Origin: Serpentinimonas barnesii
GTDB taxonomy: Bacteria; Pseudomonadota; Gammaproteobacteria; Burkholderiales; Burkholderiaceae_C
Reading direction: 5' to 3'
Length of the DNA stretch: 64,000 nt
Assembly (NCBI RefSeq): GCF_000696225.1
Contig: NZ_BAWN01000033.1
Span: 1 to 64,000, forward strand
Within the stretch, counting starts at the first letter, position 1. Each line of letters begins with the position of its first letter. The notes beneath the pieces are model-generated. The model was given only the letters and a program-made list of their open reading frames with translations. It was not told the DNA's origin and did no database searches. Below, piece after piece: positions 45,331 to 55,633 of the stretch. Made by a program: the position numbers and the translations under genes.

Positions 45331-48216
45331 ATGAACCCCTGCCCACTGGACGCTGCATCCGCAACCCCCGCCACCCGGGTGCTGTGCGCCACCACGCGGC
45401 TGGCGGCGGAGCTGCGCCAGCGCCACGGCCGTTTGCAGGCCGCGCAGGGGCGAAAAAGCTGGGCGGCGCTGGACTGCTGCACCCTAGGCCAGTGGCTGGC
45501 GGCGCTGCGCCAGCAGTGGCTGCTGCGCGGCACCGTGCCGCTGCCGGAGCTGGCGCGCACCCCTTTGAGCGAGCTGCAGGCGCGCGAGCTCTGGCAGCGC
45601 CTGATCGCGCAGCAGCTTGGCCCCGAAGCCCCCTTGCTGTTCGATCTGCCCGCGCTGGCGCAGTCGGCGCAGCAGGCGCTGGCGCTGCAGTTCGTTTGGC
45701 GCATCGAAGTGGGTGCGCCGCCGCTGGCGGCTGAGGCGCAGCAATACCTGATCTGGCGCAGCGATTTTTTGGCCCATTGCGCGGCGCAAGGCTGGGCCAC
45801 CGTGGAGCAACTCGACGCCGCCACCGTGGCCGCGCTGGCCGAGCTGGAGCACGCCCCGGCGGGGCCAGGTTGGCCACAGCGCCTGCTGCTGGCGGGCTTT
45901 CACCGCCTAAGCCCCTTGCTGAACACGCTGCTGCAGCAGTTGCAGCGCCTGGGGCTGCAGGTGCAGAATCTGGCCGATGAGCCTGTGGCCGAGCGCATCG
46001 AGCTGCGCAGCTACCCCGACGCCGCCGCCGAATGCCTGGCCGCCGCGCAGTGGGCGCAGGCGCAACTGGCGGCCGATGCGCACAGCCGCATCGCCATCGT
46101 CGCGCCCGATCTGCGTGCGCTGCGCCTGCCCCTGCACGATGCGCTGCAAGATGCGCTGGCCCCGGAGCTGCTGCACCCGCAGCGCGCCCAAGTGCCGCCA
46201 CCTTTCAACCTCACCCTGGGCGCGCCACTGGCCGAGCAGGCGCTGGTAGGGGCTGCGCTGGCGCTGCTGCAATGCCTGGCCCAAGCCGATGCGCTCGAGC
46301 AGCGCGACATCGGCCTGCTGCTGCGCCACCCCTACTGGTCCGCCCCCGAAGAGGCGCTGGCGCGCGCGCACCTGGAGCAGCAGATGCGCAGCGAACTGCC
46401 CGCGCGCTTGTCGTTGGAGCAATGGCTGGCTTGGGCGGCGGCAAAACCCGAATCGCCCGCCAGCGCCCAGCCCGCTACACCGGCCTGGCTGCAGCATGTG
46501 CAGCAGTTGCACCAGCTGGCCGCCAGCGCCCACGCCGCCTCGCGCCTGCCATCGCAGTGGGCGGCGCTGCTGCCCAGCTGGCTGGAGCAAGCCGGTTGGC
46601 TGCATGGGCGCAGCCTGTCGAGCCCCGAATACCAGGCGCAGCAGGCCTGGCTGGAGGCGCTGGACGAACTCGGCCGCCTCGACGCCTGCAGCGGCCCCTT
46701 GCCCCTGCGCGGCTGGCTGCAGCGCCTGCGCGCCCTGTGTGGCGAGCGCATTTTTCAGCCGCAGAGCGTGGGCCAGCCGCGCCTGCAGGTGCTCGGCGCG
46801 CTGGAGGCCAGTGGGCAGCGCTTCGACGCGGTCTGGGTGCTGGGCTTGCAAGCCGCGGTCTGGCCGCCACCGCCGCAACCCAACCCCTTGCTGCCGTATG
46901 CGGCCCAGCGCCGCGCCGCCAGCCCCAACGCCTGCGCCGCCGTGCAGGCCGAATTTGCGCAACAGGTGCAGCAGCGGCTGCTGCGCGCCGCGCCCGCGCT
47001 GTGGCTATCCTGGCCGCGCAGCGAAGGGGCCGCCCCCTGCCAGCCCAGCCCCTTGCTGGCGGGTTTGCCTGGCAGCCTGTCGGACTTGGGAATCGTCGGC
47101 TGCAAATCGACCGCAGCGGCCCCAGTCCGACAGGCTGCTGGCGCCACCGAACACGCCGCGCCGCCCAACCTGCACTGGAGCGCGCTGGCGCTGCGCAGCG
47201 GGCAGGCGCTGGCGGCCCGCGAAACCCTGGACGACGCCTGGGCTCCGCCCATGAGCGCCGAGGAAGCGGCGCGCGGCGGCAGCGCCCTGCTGCGCGCCCA
47301 AGCCCTGTGCCCGGCCTGGGCCTATTTCCAATACCGGCTCGCGGCGCTGGGCCTGCCCGAGGCCAGCGAGGGCCTGGAGCCGCGCCAGCGCGGCAGCCTG
47401 ATGCACGCCGCGCTGGCGCATCTGTGGCTGGAGTTGAAGGATGCACCCACCCTGCACGCCCTAAGCGCGGCCGATTGCGCAGCCGCCATCGAGCGCGCCT
47501 GCCGCAGCGCGCTGGACGCGCACGCCGCCTACCCCCTGCCAGAGCGGCGGCACACCCTGGAGCAGCGCCGCCTGCACCTGCTGCTGCAGCGCTGGCTGGA
47601 GCTAGAGCGCCGCCGGAGCAGCGGCTTTACCGTGCTCGGCATCGAGCAGAACCAGGAAATCGAACTGGCCGGGCTGAGCCTGAAGCTGCAAATCGACCGC
47701 ATCGACCAACTCGACGACGGCCGGCTGCTGGTGATCGACTACAAAAGCAGCCAGCGCATCGACACCGGCAACTGGGCCAGCCAGCGCCCAAGCGAGCCGC
47801 AACTGCCGCTCTACGCCGCCTGCGCCACGCTGCCCCAGGGCCCTGTGGCCGGTGCCCTGTTTGCCAAGGTGCGGCGCAAAGAACCCGGCTGGGCCGGCCT
47901 GGTTGCCGACGCCGCTGCCAAACCCCATGGCGCCGCCTGCTACGACGAGCCGCGCAGCCGCCAGCGCTACCCGCTGGCGCGCTTTCCCACCTGGGACGCG
48001 GTGCTGCAGCACTGGCGCGAACGCTTGCAGGCGCTGGCCACCGAAGTGCGCACGGGTGATGCCGCCGTGCGCCTGGCCGACCCGGCGCTGCTGCGCCACT
48101 GCGAGGTGCTGCCGCTGCTGCGCCTGAGCGAGCGGCGCAGCCAGTGGCTGGCCTTGCTGGCGCAGCCGCCCGCCCTTGCGCCCCAGCACCCCGCCCGGCC
48201 GCCGCACACCCCATGA
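45331..48216 (+). CDS. AddB-like PD-(D/E)XK nuclease, DNA repair (TIGR03623 type)
   Basis: 961-residue inactivated-helicase/nuclease protein of the AddB-like group annotated as probable DNA repair protein in betaproteobacteria. The N-terminal half has RVLCATTRLAAELRQRHGR and the helicase-like FDAVWVLGLQAAVWPP. The C-terminal nuclease shows GSLMHAALAHLWLEL (His), FTVLGIEQNQEIEL (Glu) and DGRLLVIDYKSS (Asp, Lys). Codons ~581-603 fall in a palindromic REP-like insert. It is coupled by an ATGA overlap to the UvrD-like gene, and the two probably act as one end-resection complex. Confidence 0.82.
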   Translation: MNPCPLDAASATPATRVLCATTRLAAELRQRHGRLQAAQGRKSWAALDCCTLGQWLAALRQQWLLRGTVPLPELARTPLSELQARELWQRLIAQQLGPEAPLLFDLPALAQSAQQALALQFVWRIEVGAPPLAAEAQQYLIWRSDFLAHCAAQGWATVEQLDAATVAALAELEHAPAGPGWPQRLLLAGFHRLSPLLNTLLQQLQRLGLQVQNLADEPVAERIELRSYPDAAAECLAAAQWAQAQLAADAHSRIAIVAPDLRALRLPLHDALQDALAPELLHPQRAQVPPPFNLTLGAPLAEQALVGAALALLQCLAQADALEQRDIGLLLRHPYWSAPEEALARAHLEQQMRSELPARLSLEQWLAWAAAKPESPASAQPATPAWLQHVQQLHQLAASAHAASRLPSQWAALLPSWLEQAGWLHGRSLSSPEYQAQQAWLEALDELGRLDACSGPLPLRGWLQRLRALCGERIFQPQSVGQPRLQVLGALEASGQRFDAVWVLGLQAAVWPPPPQPNPLLPYAAQRRAASPNACAAVQAEFAQQVQQRLLRAAPALWLSWPRSEGAAPCQPSPLLAGLPGSLSDLGIVGCKSTAAAPVRQAAGATEHAAPPNLHWSALALRSGQALAARETLDDAWAPPMSAEEAARGGSALLRAQALCPAWAYFQYRLAALGLPEASEGLEPRQRGSLMHAALAHLWLELKDAPTLHALSAADCAAAIERACRSALDAHAAYPLPERRHTLEQRRLHLLLQRWLELERRRSSGFTVLGIEQNQEIELAGLSLKLQIDRIDQLDDGRLLVIDYKSSQRIDTGNWASQRPSEPQLPLYAACATLPQGPVAGALFAKVRRKEPGWAGLVADAAAKPHGAACYDEPRSRQRYPLARFPTWDAVLQHWRERLQALATEVRTGDAAVRLADPALLRHCEVLPLLRLSERRSQWLALLAQPPALAPQHPARPPHTP
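47072..47138. repeat. REP-like palindrome inside the AddB-like gene
   Basis: The arms 47072-47090 (GCAGCCTGTCGGACTTGGG) and 47120-47138 are inverted copies over 19 bp with one mismatch, with a smaller dyad (CTGC/GCAG) in the 29-nt middle. Sequences with CAGCCTGTCGGACT are, as I recall, common dispersed REP elements in Comamonadaceae. The insert keeps the reading frame and adds about 23 residues (GSLSDLGIVGCKSTAAAP and so on) to the protein. Confidence 0.65.
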
Positions 48217-51200
48217 ACCACGCCGCCACCCAAGCCGCCGCCAGCGCCGATCTGCTGGCCCAAGACGCGCACAACCGCCTGCAAGCCATAGACCCCGAGC
48301 GCAGCTTCATCGTCGAAGCCCCGGCCGGGGCCGGCAAAACCGAGCTGCTCACGCAGCGCTTCCTGGCCCTGTTGCAGCGCGTCGAGGAACCCGAGCAAAT
48401 CGTCGCCCTCACCTTCACCCACAAGGCGGCGGCCGAAATGCGCGAGCGCATCGTCGGCAGCCTGGAGTTGGCCGCCCTGGGCCACGCCCCGGCCGAGCCG
48501 CACCGCCTGCAAACCTACCACCTCGGGCAGGCGGTGTTGCAACACGAGCGCCAGCGCCAGTGGGGCCTGCTGCAGCACCCGGCGCGGCTGCGCATCACCA
48601 CCTTAGACGCGCTCTGCGGCCAATTGGCGCGCCAGATGCCGCTGCTCTCGCGCTTGGGCAGCCAGCCCGGCATCGCCCCCGACGCCCAAGCCCACTACCG
48701 CCGCGCCGCCCAGGAAACCCTGCGCCTGCTCGATACCGACAGCCCGCTGGCCGACTGCCTGCAGCGCGTGCTCGAGCGCTTTGACCACGACCCGGCGCGC
48801 CTCTCTGAACTGCTGCAAGCCATGCTGGCGCGCCGCGAAGCCTGGCTGACGCGCAGCCACCAAGGGGCCAATCTGGAGCAGGCCGAGGCCGCGCTGCGCG
48901 ACCTGATCGACGACGAGCTGCGCCGCCTGGCCGCGCTGCTGCCCCCTGGCTGGCAAACGGCGCTGCAAGCCGCCGCCCGCTGGGCCGCCGCGCACGCGCT
49001 GCAAAAACGCAGCGAGCAGGCTTGCACCGAAAACCCAGCCCAGACCGAGGAACTGGCCCGGGCCAGCGACCCGACGCAGCCGACAAGCCGCGGCAGCGCC
49101 ACGCCCATCCCGGTTCACCCGCTGCAAGCCGTGGCCGACTGGCAGCAGCCGCTGCAGGGTTGCTGCGCCGAGCTGCCCCTGTGGCGCGGCTTGGCCGAAC
49201 TGCTGCTCACCCAGACCGGCAAACCGCGCCAAAAAATCCCGGCCGAATACGGCCTGAGCGGCCCCGAAGGCAAGGCGCTGGCCCTGGTTTTCAAGCACAG
49301 CCTGGGGGCGCTGCCCGAGGCGGCGGCCGCGGCGCTGGCGCGGGTTCGGCGCCTGCCCGATCCGCACTACCCCAGCGCCGACCACCCCTTCATCGCCGAC
49401 CTGCTGGAACTGCTCAATGTGGCGGCAGCGCAGCTCTGGCTGGTGTTCCAGCAGGCGCGGGAAGTGGATTTTTCCGAAATCGCCCAACAGGCTCTGCGCG
49501 CCCTGGGCCACACCGATGAGCCCAGCGAGTTGCAACTGCAGCTCGACCACCGCCTCAGCCACCTGCTGATCGACGAGTTCCAAGACACCAGCCCGCTCCA
49601 AGTCGAGCTGCTGCGCCGCCTCACCGCTGGCTGGCAAGCGGGCGACGGCCGCACCCTGTTTCTGGTTGGCGACCCGATGCAATCGATCTACCGCTTTCGC
49701 AAAGCCGAAGTCGGGCTGTTTTTGCAGGTGCGGGCGCATGGCCTGGGGGCGCTCAAGCCGCAGCCGCTGCACCTGTACCGCAACAACCGCTCGCACCCGC
49801 CGCTGGTGCAGTGGGTGAACCAAAGCTTTGCCACCGTGTTTGGCGCGCACGACGACCACCGCCGCGGTGCCGTGCGCTTCGCCCCGGCCAGCGCCACCCG
49901 CGCCGCGCACCCGCTGGCGCGCGTGCAGTGGCACCCGATCATCATCCAAAACCCGCCCGCCAGCCCAGCAGACGAGGAGCCCGACCCGCTGCTGGCCGAC
50001 GAGCCCGCCAGCGGTGCCGAACGCGAGGCGCAGCAGGTGCTGGCCCTCATCGAGCAAGCCCGCGCCGACGACCCGGCCGGCCGCATCGCGGTGCTGGTGC
50101 GCGCCCGCACCCACCTCCAAGCCCTGGTGCAAGCGCTGCGAGCGCGACCGCAGCCGCTGCCCTTTCAGGCCGTTGAAATCGAAGCCTTGGCCGAGCGCCA
50201 GCCGATTCAAGACTTGCTCACCCTCACGCACGCGCTGCACCACCTGGCCGACCGCGTGCATTGGCTGGCGCTGCTGCGTGCCCCCTGGTGCGGCCTCAGG
50301 CTGGCCGACCTGCACGCGCTGGCCGCCGACGCACCGCGCCACAGCGTCTGGGCACTCATCCAAGACACCGCGCGCTGCCAGCGCCTGAGCCCCGACGGCC
50401 AGCAACGGCTGGCGCACCTGCGCGAAGTGCTCACCCTGGCCTTTGCGCACCAAGGCCAGCAGCGGCCACGGCGCTGGGTAGAAGGGGTTTGGCAGGCGCT
50501 GGGCGGCCCGCTCACCCTGGCCCAGGAATCCGACCTGCACGACACCCAAGCCTACTTCGAGGTGTTGGATCGCTGCACCCAGCACGGCGCGCTGCAGCCC
50601 GAGCGCATCGCCAGCGAGCTCGAGCGCCTCTACGCCGCCCCCGACCCCGACGGCAGCGCGCTGCAACTCATGACCCTGCACAAAGCCAAGGGGCTGGAGT
50701 TCGACACCGTGATCCTGCCCGGCCTGCAGCGCAAGGCCCAGGGAGCCGACCGCGCCCTGCTGCTGTGGGACCAGGTGCTCGACGACTCGGGCCACGAACG
50801 CCTGCTCGTGGCCGCCCAAGCCGAGGCCGAGCACGGCGGCCCCTCGATCTACGACTACCTGCTGGCGCTAGAAAACGAGCGCCAGCGCAACGAAGCGCGC
50901 CGCCTGCTCTACGTCGGGGCCACGCGCGCGCGCCGCCAGTTGCACCTGCTGGGCTGCGCCGCGCCCAACAGCAAAGGCGAGGCCCTGCGCGAGCCGCCCT
51001 CCGACAGCCTGCTGGGGCTGCTGTGGCCGCTGGCCGAAGCCGAATTCGTGCGCGCCTGGCAGGCCGTAGCACCGCCAGCCGATGCCGATGCCGATGCCGA
51101 TGCCGATGCCGATGCCGATGCCGATGCCGATGCCGATGCCGATGCCGATGCCGATGCGGATGCGGATGCGGATGCCGCTGCTGGTGCTGGTGCTGGTGCT

Positions 51201-52067
51201 GGTGCTGGTGCTGGTGCTGGTGCTGGTGCTGGTGCTACCCGGCCCAGCTTGGCCGAGTACACGCACCGGCTGCAGCGGCTAATCGCACCTGGCTGGCCTG
51301 CGGCCTTGATGCACCCGACGCAGCCTGCCACGCCAGCGCCCCGCGCTGCCCCAAGCGCTGCGTACCCCGCCTTTGATCTCGCCAGCCATTCGACCACTGG
51401 GCCTGCCTCTGCCACGGATTTTGCGCCCACAGACGCCTGCGCCCCAAGGCCCCAGCACCCGCTTGCGGCTGCAACGCCCGAGCGCGCCGCCCCAAGCAGA
51501 TCAAGCCGCCCACCCAGCCCCACCCGGCCCGCCGCCATCGGCACCCTGGTACACCGCTACCTGGAACTGATCGCCCACGACGGCCTAGACGCCTGGCCCA
51601 CGGCGCGCCTGCCCGCGCTGCACGGCGCCATGCAGCAGGCCCTGCGCACCCAGGGCCTGACCGATACCCAAGCCAGCGCCGCCGCCACCGAGGTGCAGCG
51701 GCACCTGCACAACACCCTGAGCAGCCCCGAGGGCCGCTGGCTGCTCGCCCCACATCCGCAAGCGGCCAGCGAATGCGCCTTGGCCAGCGCCGCCGCCCAA
51801 GGCAGCGCCAGCGACACCAGCGACACCAGCAGCCCCACGCTGCACGTGCTCGACCGCACTTTCATACACGAGGGCAGGCGCTGGATCGTGGACTACAAAA
51901 CCGCCGACCCCGACAGCGCCGACCCCAGCGCCTGGCAGGCCCAGTTGCAGCGCTACAGCGCCCTGTTCGACGACGGCCTGCCGGTGCAACTGGCGCTGTT
52001 TTTCACCCACAGTGGGCGCTTGCTGCCGCTGGCCGACGAAGCGCCTGCTGCGCCTGCGAGGCCCTAA
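48213..52067 (+). CDS. AddA-like UvrD/REP helicase-nuclease
   Basis: 1284-residue SF1A helicase with C-terminal nuclease, from the ATG at 48213 that overlaps the previous stop. Motif I is EAPAGAGKTELL near 36-46, then ALTFTHKAAAEMRER (Ia), LLIDEFQDTSPLQ (II), LVGDPMQSIYRFRKAE (III), LMTLHKAKGLEFDTVILPG (V) and RLLYVGATRARR (VI). The PD-(D/E)XK end has GTLVHRYLELIAHDG and RRWIVDYKTA near residue 1225. Residues ~957-1008 are (DA)16 followed by (AG)9, encoded by tandem hexanucleotides, forming a linker between helicase and nuclease parts. Confidence 0.85.
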   Translation: MNHAATQAAASADLLAQDAHNRLQAIDPERSFIVEAPAGAGKTELLTQRFLALLQRVEEPEQIVALTFTHKAAAEMRERIVGSLELAALGHAPAEPHRLQTYHLGQAVLQHERQRQWGLLQHPARLRITTLDALCGQLARQMPLLSRLGSQPGIAPDAQAHYRRAAQETLRLLDTDSPLADCLQRVLERFDHDPARLSELLQAMLARREAWLTRSHQGANLEQAEAALRDLIDDELRRLAALLPPGWQTALQAAARWAAAHALQKRSEQACTENPAQTEELARASDPTQPTSRGSATPIPVHPLQAVADWQQPLQGCCAELPLWRGLAELLLTQTGKPRQKIPAEYGLSGPEGKALALVFKHSLGALPEAAAAALARVRRLPDPHYPSADHPFIADLLELLNVAAAQLWLVFQQAREVDFSEIAQQALRALGHTDEPSELQLQLDHRLSHLLIDEFQDTSPLQVELLRRLTAGWQAGDGRTLFLVGDPMQSIYRFRKAEVGLFLQVRAHGLGALKPQPLHLYRNNRSHPPLVQWVNQSFATVFGAHDDHRRGAVRFAPASATRAAHPLARVQWHPIIIQNPPASPADEEPDPLLADEPASGAEREAQQVLALIEQARADDPAGRIAVLVRARTHLQALVQALRARPQPLPFQAVEIEALAERQPIQDLLTLTHALHHLADRVHWLALLRAPWCGLRLADLHALAADAPRHSVWALIQDTARCQRLSPDGQQRLAHLREVLTLAFAHQGQQRPRRWVEGVWQALGGPLTLAQESDLHDTQAYFEVLDRCTQHGALQPERIASELERLYAAPDPDGSALQLMTLHKAKGLEFDTVILPGLQRKAQGADRALLLWDQVLDDSGHERLLVAAQAEAEHGGPSIYDYLLALENERQRNEARRLLYVGATRARRQLHLLGCAAPNSKGEALREPPSDSLLGLLWPLAEAEFVRAWQAVAPPADADADADADADADADADADADADADADADADAAAGAGAGAGAGAGAGAGAGATRPSLAEYTHRLQRLIAPGWPAALMHPTQPATPAPRAAPSAAYPAFDLASHSTTGPASATDFAPTDACAPRPQHPLAAATPERAAPSRSSRPPSPTRPAAIGTLVHRYLELIAHDGLDAWPTARLPALHGAMQQALRTQGLTDTQASAAATEVQRHLHNTLSSPEGRWLLAPHPQAASECALASAAAQGSASDTSDTSSPTLHVLDRTFIHEGRRWIVDYKTADPDSADPSAWQAQLQRYSALFDDGLPVQLALFFTHSGRLLPLADEAPAAPARP
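51081..51176 (+). repeat. Tandem hexanucleotide (GATGCN)16
   Basis: Sixteen in-frame copies of GATGCC or GATGCG: twelve GATGCC, three GATGCG, then one GATGCC. They encode (Asp-Ala)16 in the AddA-like helicase. Near-identical codons over 96 bp mean recent expansion and a likely length-variable tract; changes by whole units would keep the frame. Confidence 0.95.
51180..51236 (+). repeat. Tandem hexanucleotide (GCTGGT)9
   Basis: Nine perfect copies of GCTGGT plus GCT follow directly on the GATGCN array and encode an Ala-Gly repeat. The two different arrays side by side make a ~156-bp low-complexity block in one gene. All copies are identical at the third codon position, so the array is young. 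Confidence 0.95.
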
Positions 52068-52109
52068 GGTTCACACCCCCCAGGTCACACGCCATTTGCC
52101 CACCGCCCC

Positions 52110-53225
52110 ATGAACCGCGCCATCGCCTACGCCCTGGCTTCGGCGCTGCTGTTTGGGGCCAGCACCCCGCTGGCCAAGCAGTTGCTCGACCAGGTGCCGC
52201 CGCTGCTGCTGGGCGGCCTGCTCTACCTTGGGGCGGGGCTGGGGCTGCTGCTGTACCGGCTGCTGCGCGACCGGGGCTGGCGCCACCCCGGCTTGCAGGG
52301 GCGCGACTGGGGCTGGCTGGGAGCGGCCATCGCCATCGGCGGCGTGCTTGGCACCGGCGCGCTCATGTTTGGGCTGCAGCTCAGCAGCGCCGCCAGCGCC
52401 TCGCTGCTGCTCAACCTCGAAGCGGTGTTCACCGCGCTGCTGGCCTGGCTGGTGTTTCGCGAGCACGCCAGCCGGCGCGTGGTCACCGGCATGCTGGCCA
52501 TCGTGGCCGGGGGGCTGCTGCTGGCCTGGCCCACCGACCCGGCCGCCACTGCTGCGGCTGCCGCCACCGCCGGGGCTGCCGGGGCTGGCCTGGTGGCCCC
52601 GAGCGCCTGGGCTGCGGCCAGCGCCTGGTTGGGGCCGCTGCTGGTGGCGCTGGCCTGCCTGTGCTGGGCCATCGACAACAACCTCACGCGCAAGGTCGCT
52701 GCCGCCGACGCCCTGTTCATCGCGGGCAGCCGCGGCTTGGTGGCGGGCGTGGTGAGCAGCGGCGCGGCGCTGGCCTTGGGTGCCGCCTGGCCCGCTGCTG
52801 GCCCTGCGCTGGCGGCCATGCTGGTGGGTTTGCTGGGCTACGGCGTGAGCTTGGTGCTGTTCGTGCTGGCGCTGCGCGGGCTGGGCACGGCGCGCGCCAG
52901 CGCCTACTTTGCCACCGCCCCCTTCATCGGCGTGGCGCTCTCGCTGCTGCTGCTGGGCGAGGCCACCACCTGGCTATTCTGGCTCGCCGGCCTGCTCATG
53001 GCCGCGGGGGTCTGGCTGCACCTGGGCGAGCGCCACGCCCACCTGCACCAGCACGAGGCGCAAGAGCACGAGCACTGGCACCAGCACGACGCCCACCACC
53101 AGCACACGCACGAGGGCGGCGCGCGCCCCGAAAGCCCCCTGGGGCACCGGCACTGGCACCGCCACGAGCCCCTCACGCACCGCCACCCGCACTACCCCGA
53201 CACGCACCACCAGCACCGCCACTGA
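52110..53225 (+). CDS. EamA/DMT-family transporter with His-rich C-terminal tail
   Basis: Ten-helix drug/metabolite transporter, 371 residues. Two EamA repeats are visible: AYALASALLFGASTPLAKQLL and LGPLLVALACLCWAIDNNLTRKV. The last helix ends near residue 305. A 60-residue tail follows in which roughly one residue in three is His (for example HQHEAQEHEHWHQHDAHHQH). Such tails usually bind Ni, Zn or Co, so metal export or metal-sensed transport is possible; the family itself mostly moves metabolites. It lies 42 bp after the helicase gene. Confidence 0.75.
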   Translation: MNRAIAYALASALLFGASTPLAKQLLDQVPPLLLGGLLYLGAGLGLLLYRLLRDRGWRHPGLQGRDWGWLGAAIAIGGVLGTGALMFGLQLSSAASASLLLNLEAVFTALLAWLVFREHASRRVVTGMLAIVAGGLLLAWPTDPAATAAAAATAGAAGAGLVAPSAWAAASAWLGPLLVALACLCWAIDNNLTRKVAAADALFIAGSRGLVAGVVSSGAALALGAAWPAAGPALAAMLVGLLGYGVSLVLFVLALRGLGTARASAYFATAPFIGVALSLLLLGEATTWLFWLAGLLMAAGVWLHLGERHAHLHQHEAQEHEHWHQHDAHHQHTHEGGARPESPLGHRHWHRHEPLTHRHPHYPDTHHQHRH

Positions 53226-53293
53226 TCTGATTGCTGCCGGCTTGACCCCATGCTTGGCCCACTGCCCGTGCTACCAGACTGGAGTGAAAAACC

Positions 53294-53514
53294 ATGAATA
53301 AGCAGCCCATCGAGACCGCCCGCGACTGCGACCTGCGTCTGTCGTTTCAGGCCATGCAACGCGCCGCACTGAGCGCACGCGCACTGGCCACACAAACCGG
53401 CACCGCCTTGGTCGTGAGCCGCAACGGGGTCATCGAGCACATCCGGCCCCAGCCAGAGCTGGCCAGCCCGCGCACGCGCGCGAGCCGCAGCCGCTCTGAT
53501 GGACAATCCCCCCC

Positions 53515-53518
<4 letters not shown>
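53294..53518 (+). CDS. Small hypothetical protein
   Basis: 74-residue protein; ATG preceded by GGAGTG about 10 bp upstream. Its stop overlaps the ATG of uup (ATGA), which supports it being translated. The core LRLSFQAMQRAALSARALATQTGTALVVSRNGVIEHIRP is a compact helix plus strand pattern. The C-terminus is Arg/Ser-rich. I do not recognise a family with known function. Confidence 0.6.
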
Positions 53519-55539
<2,021 letters not shown>

Positions 55540-55633
55540 CTCGCGCAGACCGCTCAGGCCGCATGCCCCATAGGCATGAAACGTGCTTGCATCCAGATGG
55601 CCCTACAACACCACTGGATCAAGGTCGACTCAC

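Noticed and set aside
45088-45334. Small plus-strand reading frames in the hox upstream region
   Set aside because: Three overlapping frames of 66-199 codons have no recognisable motif, no ribosome-binding site, and lie over the predicted sigma-54 control elements.
51081-51236. CRISPR-like array
   Set aside because: The repeats are uninterrupted 6-bp units without spacers and lie in frame within a helicase gene.
53222-53293. A small gene or terminator after the His-rich transporter
   Set aside because: The gap is 68 bp with no stable hairpin or frame I can support.
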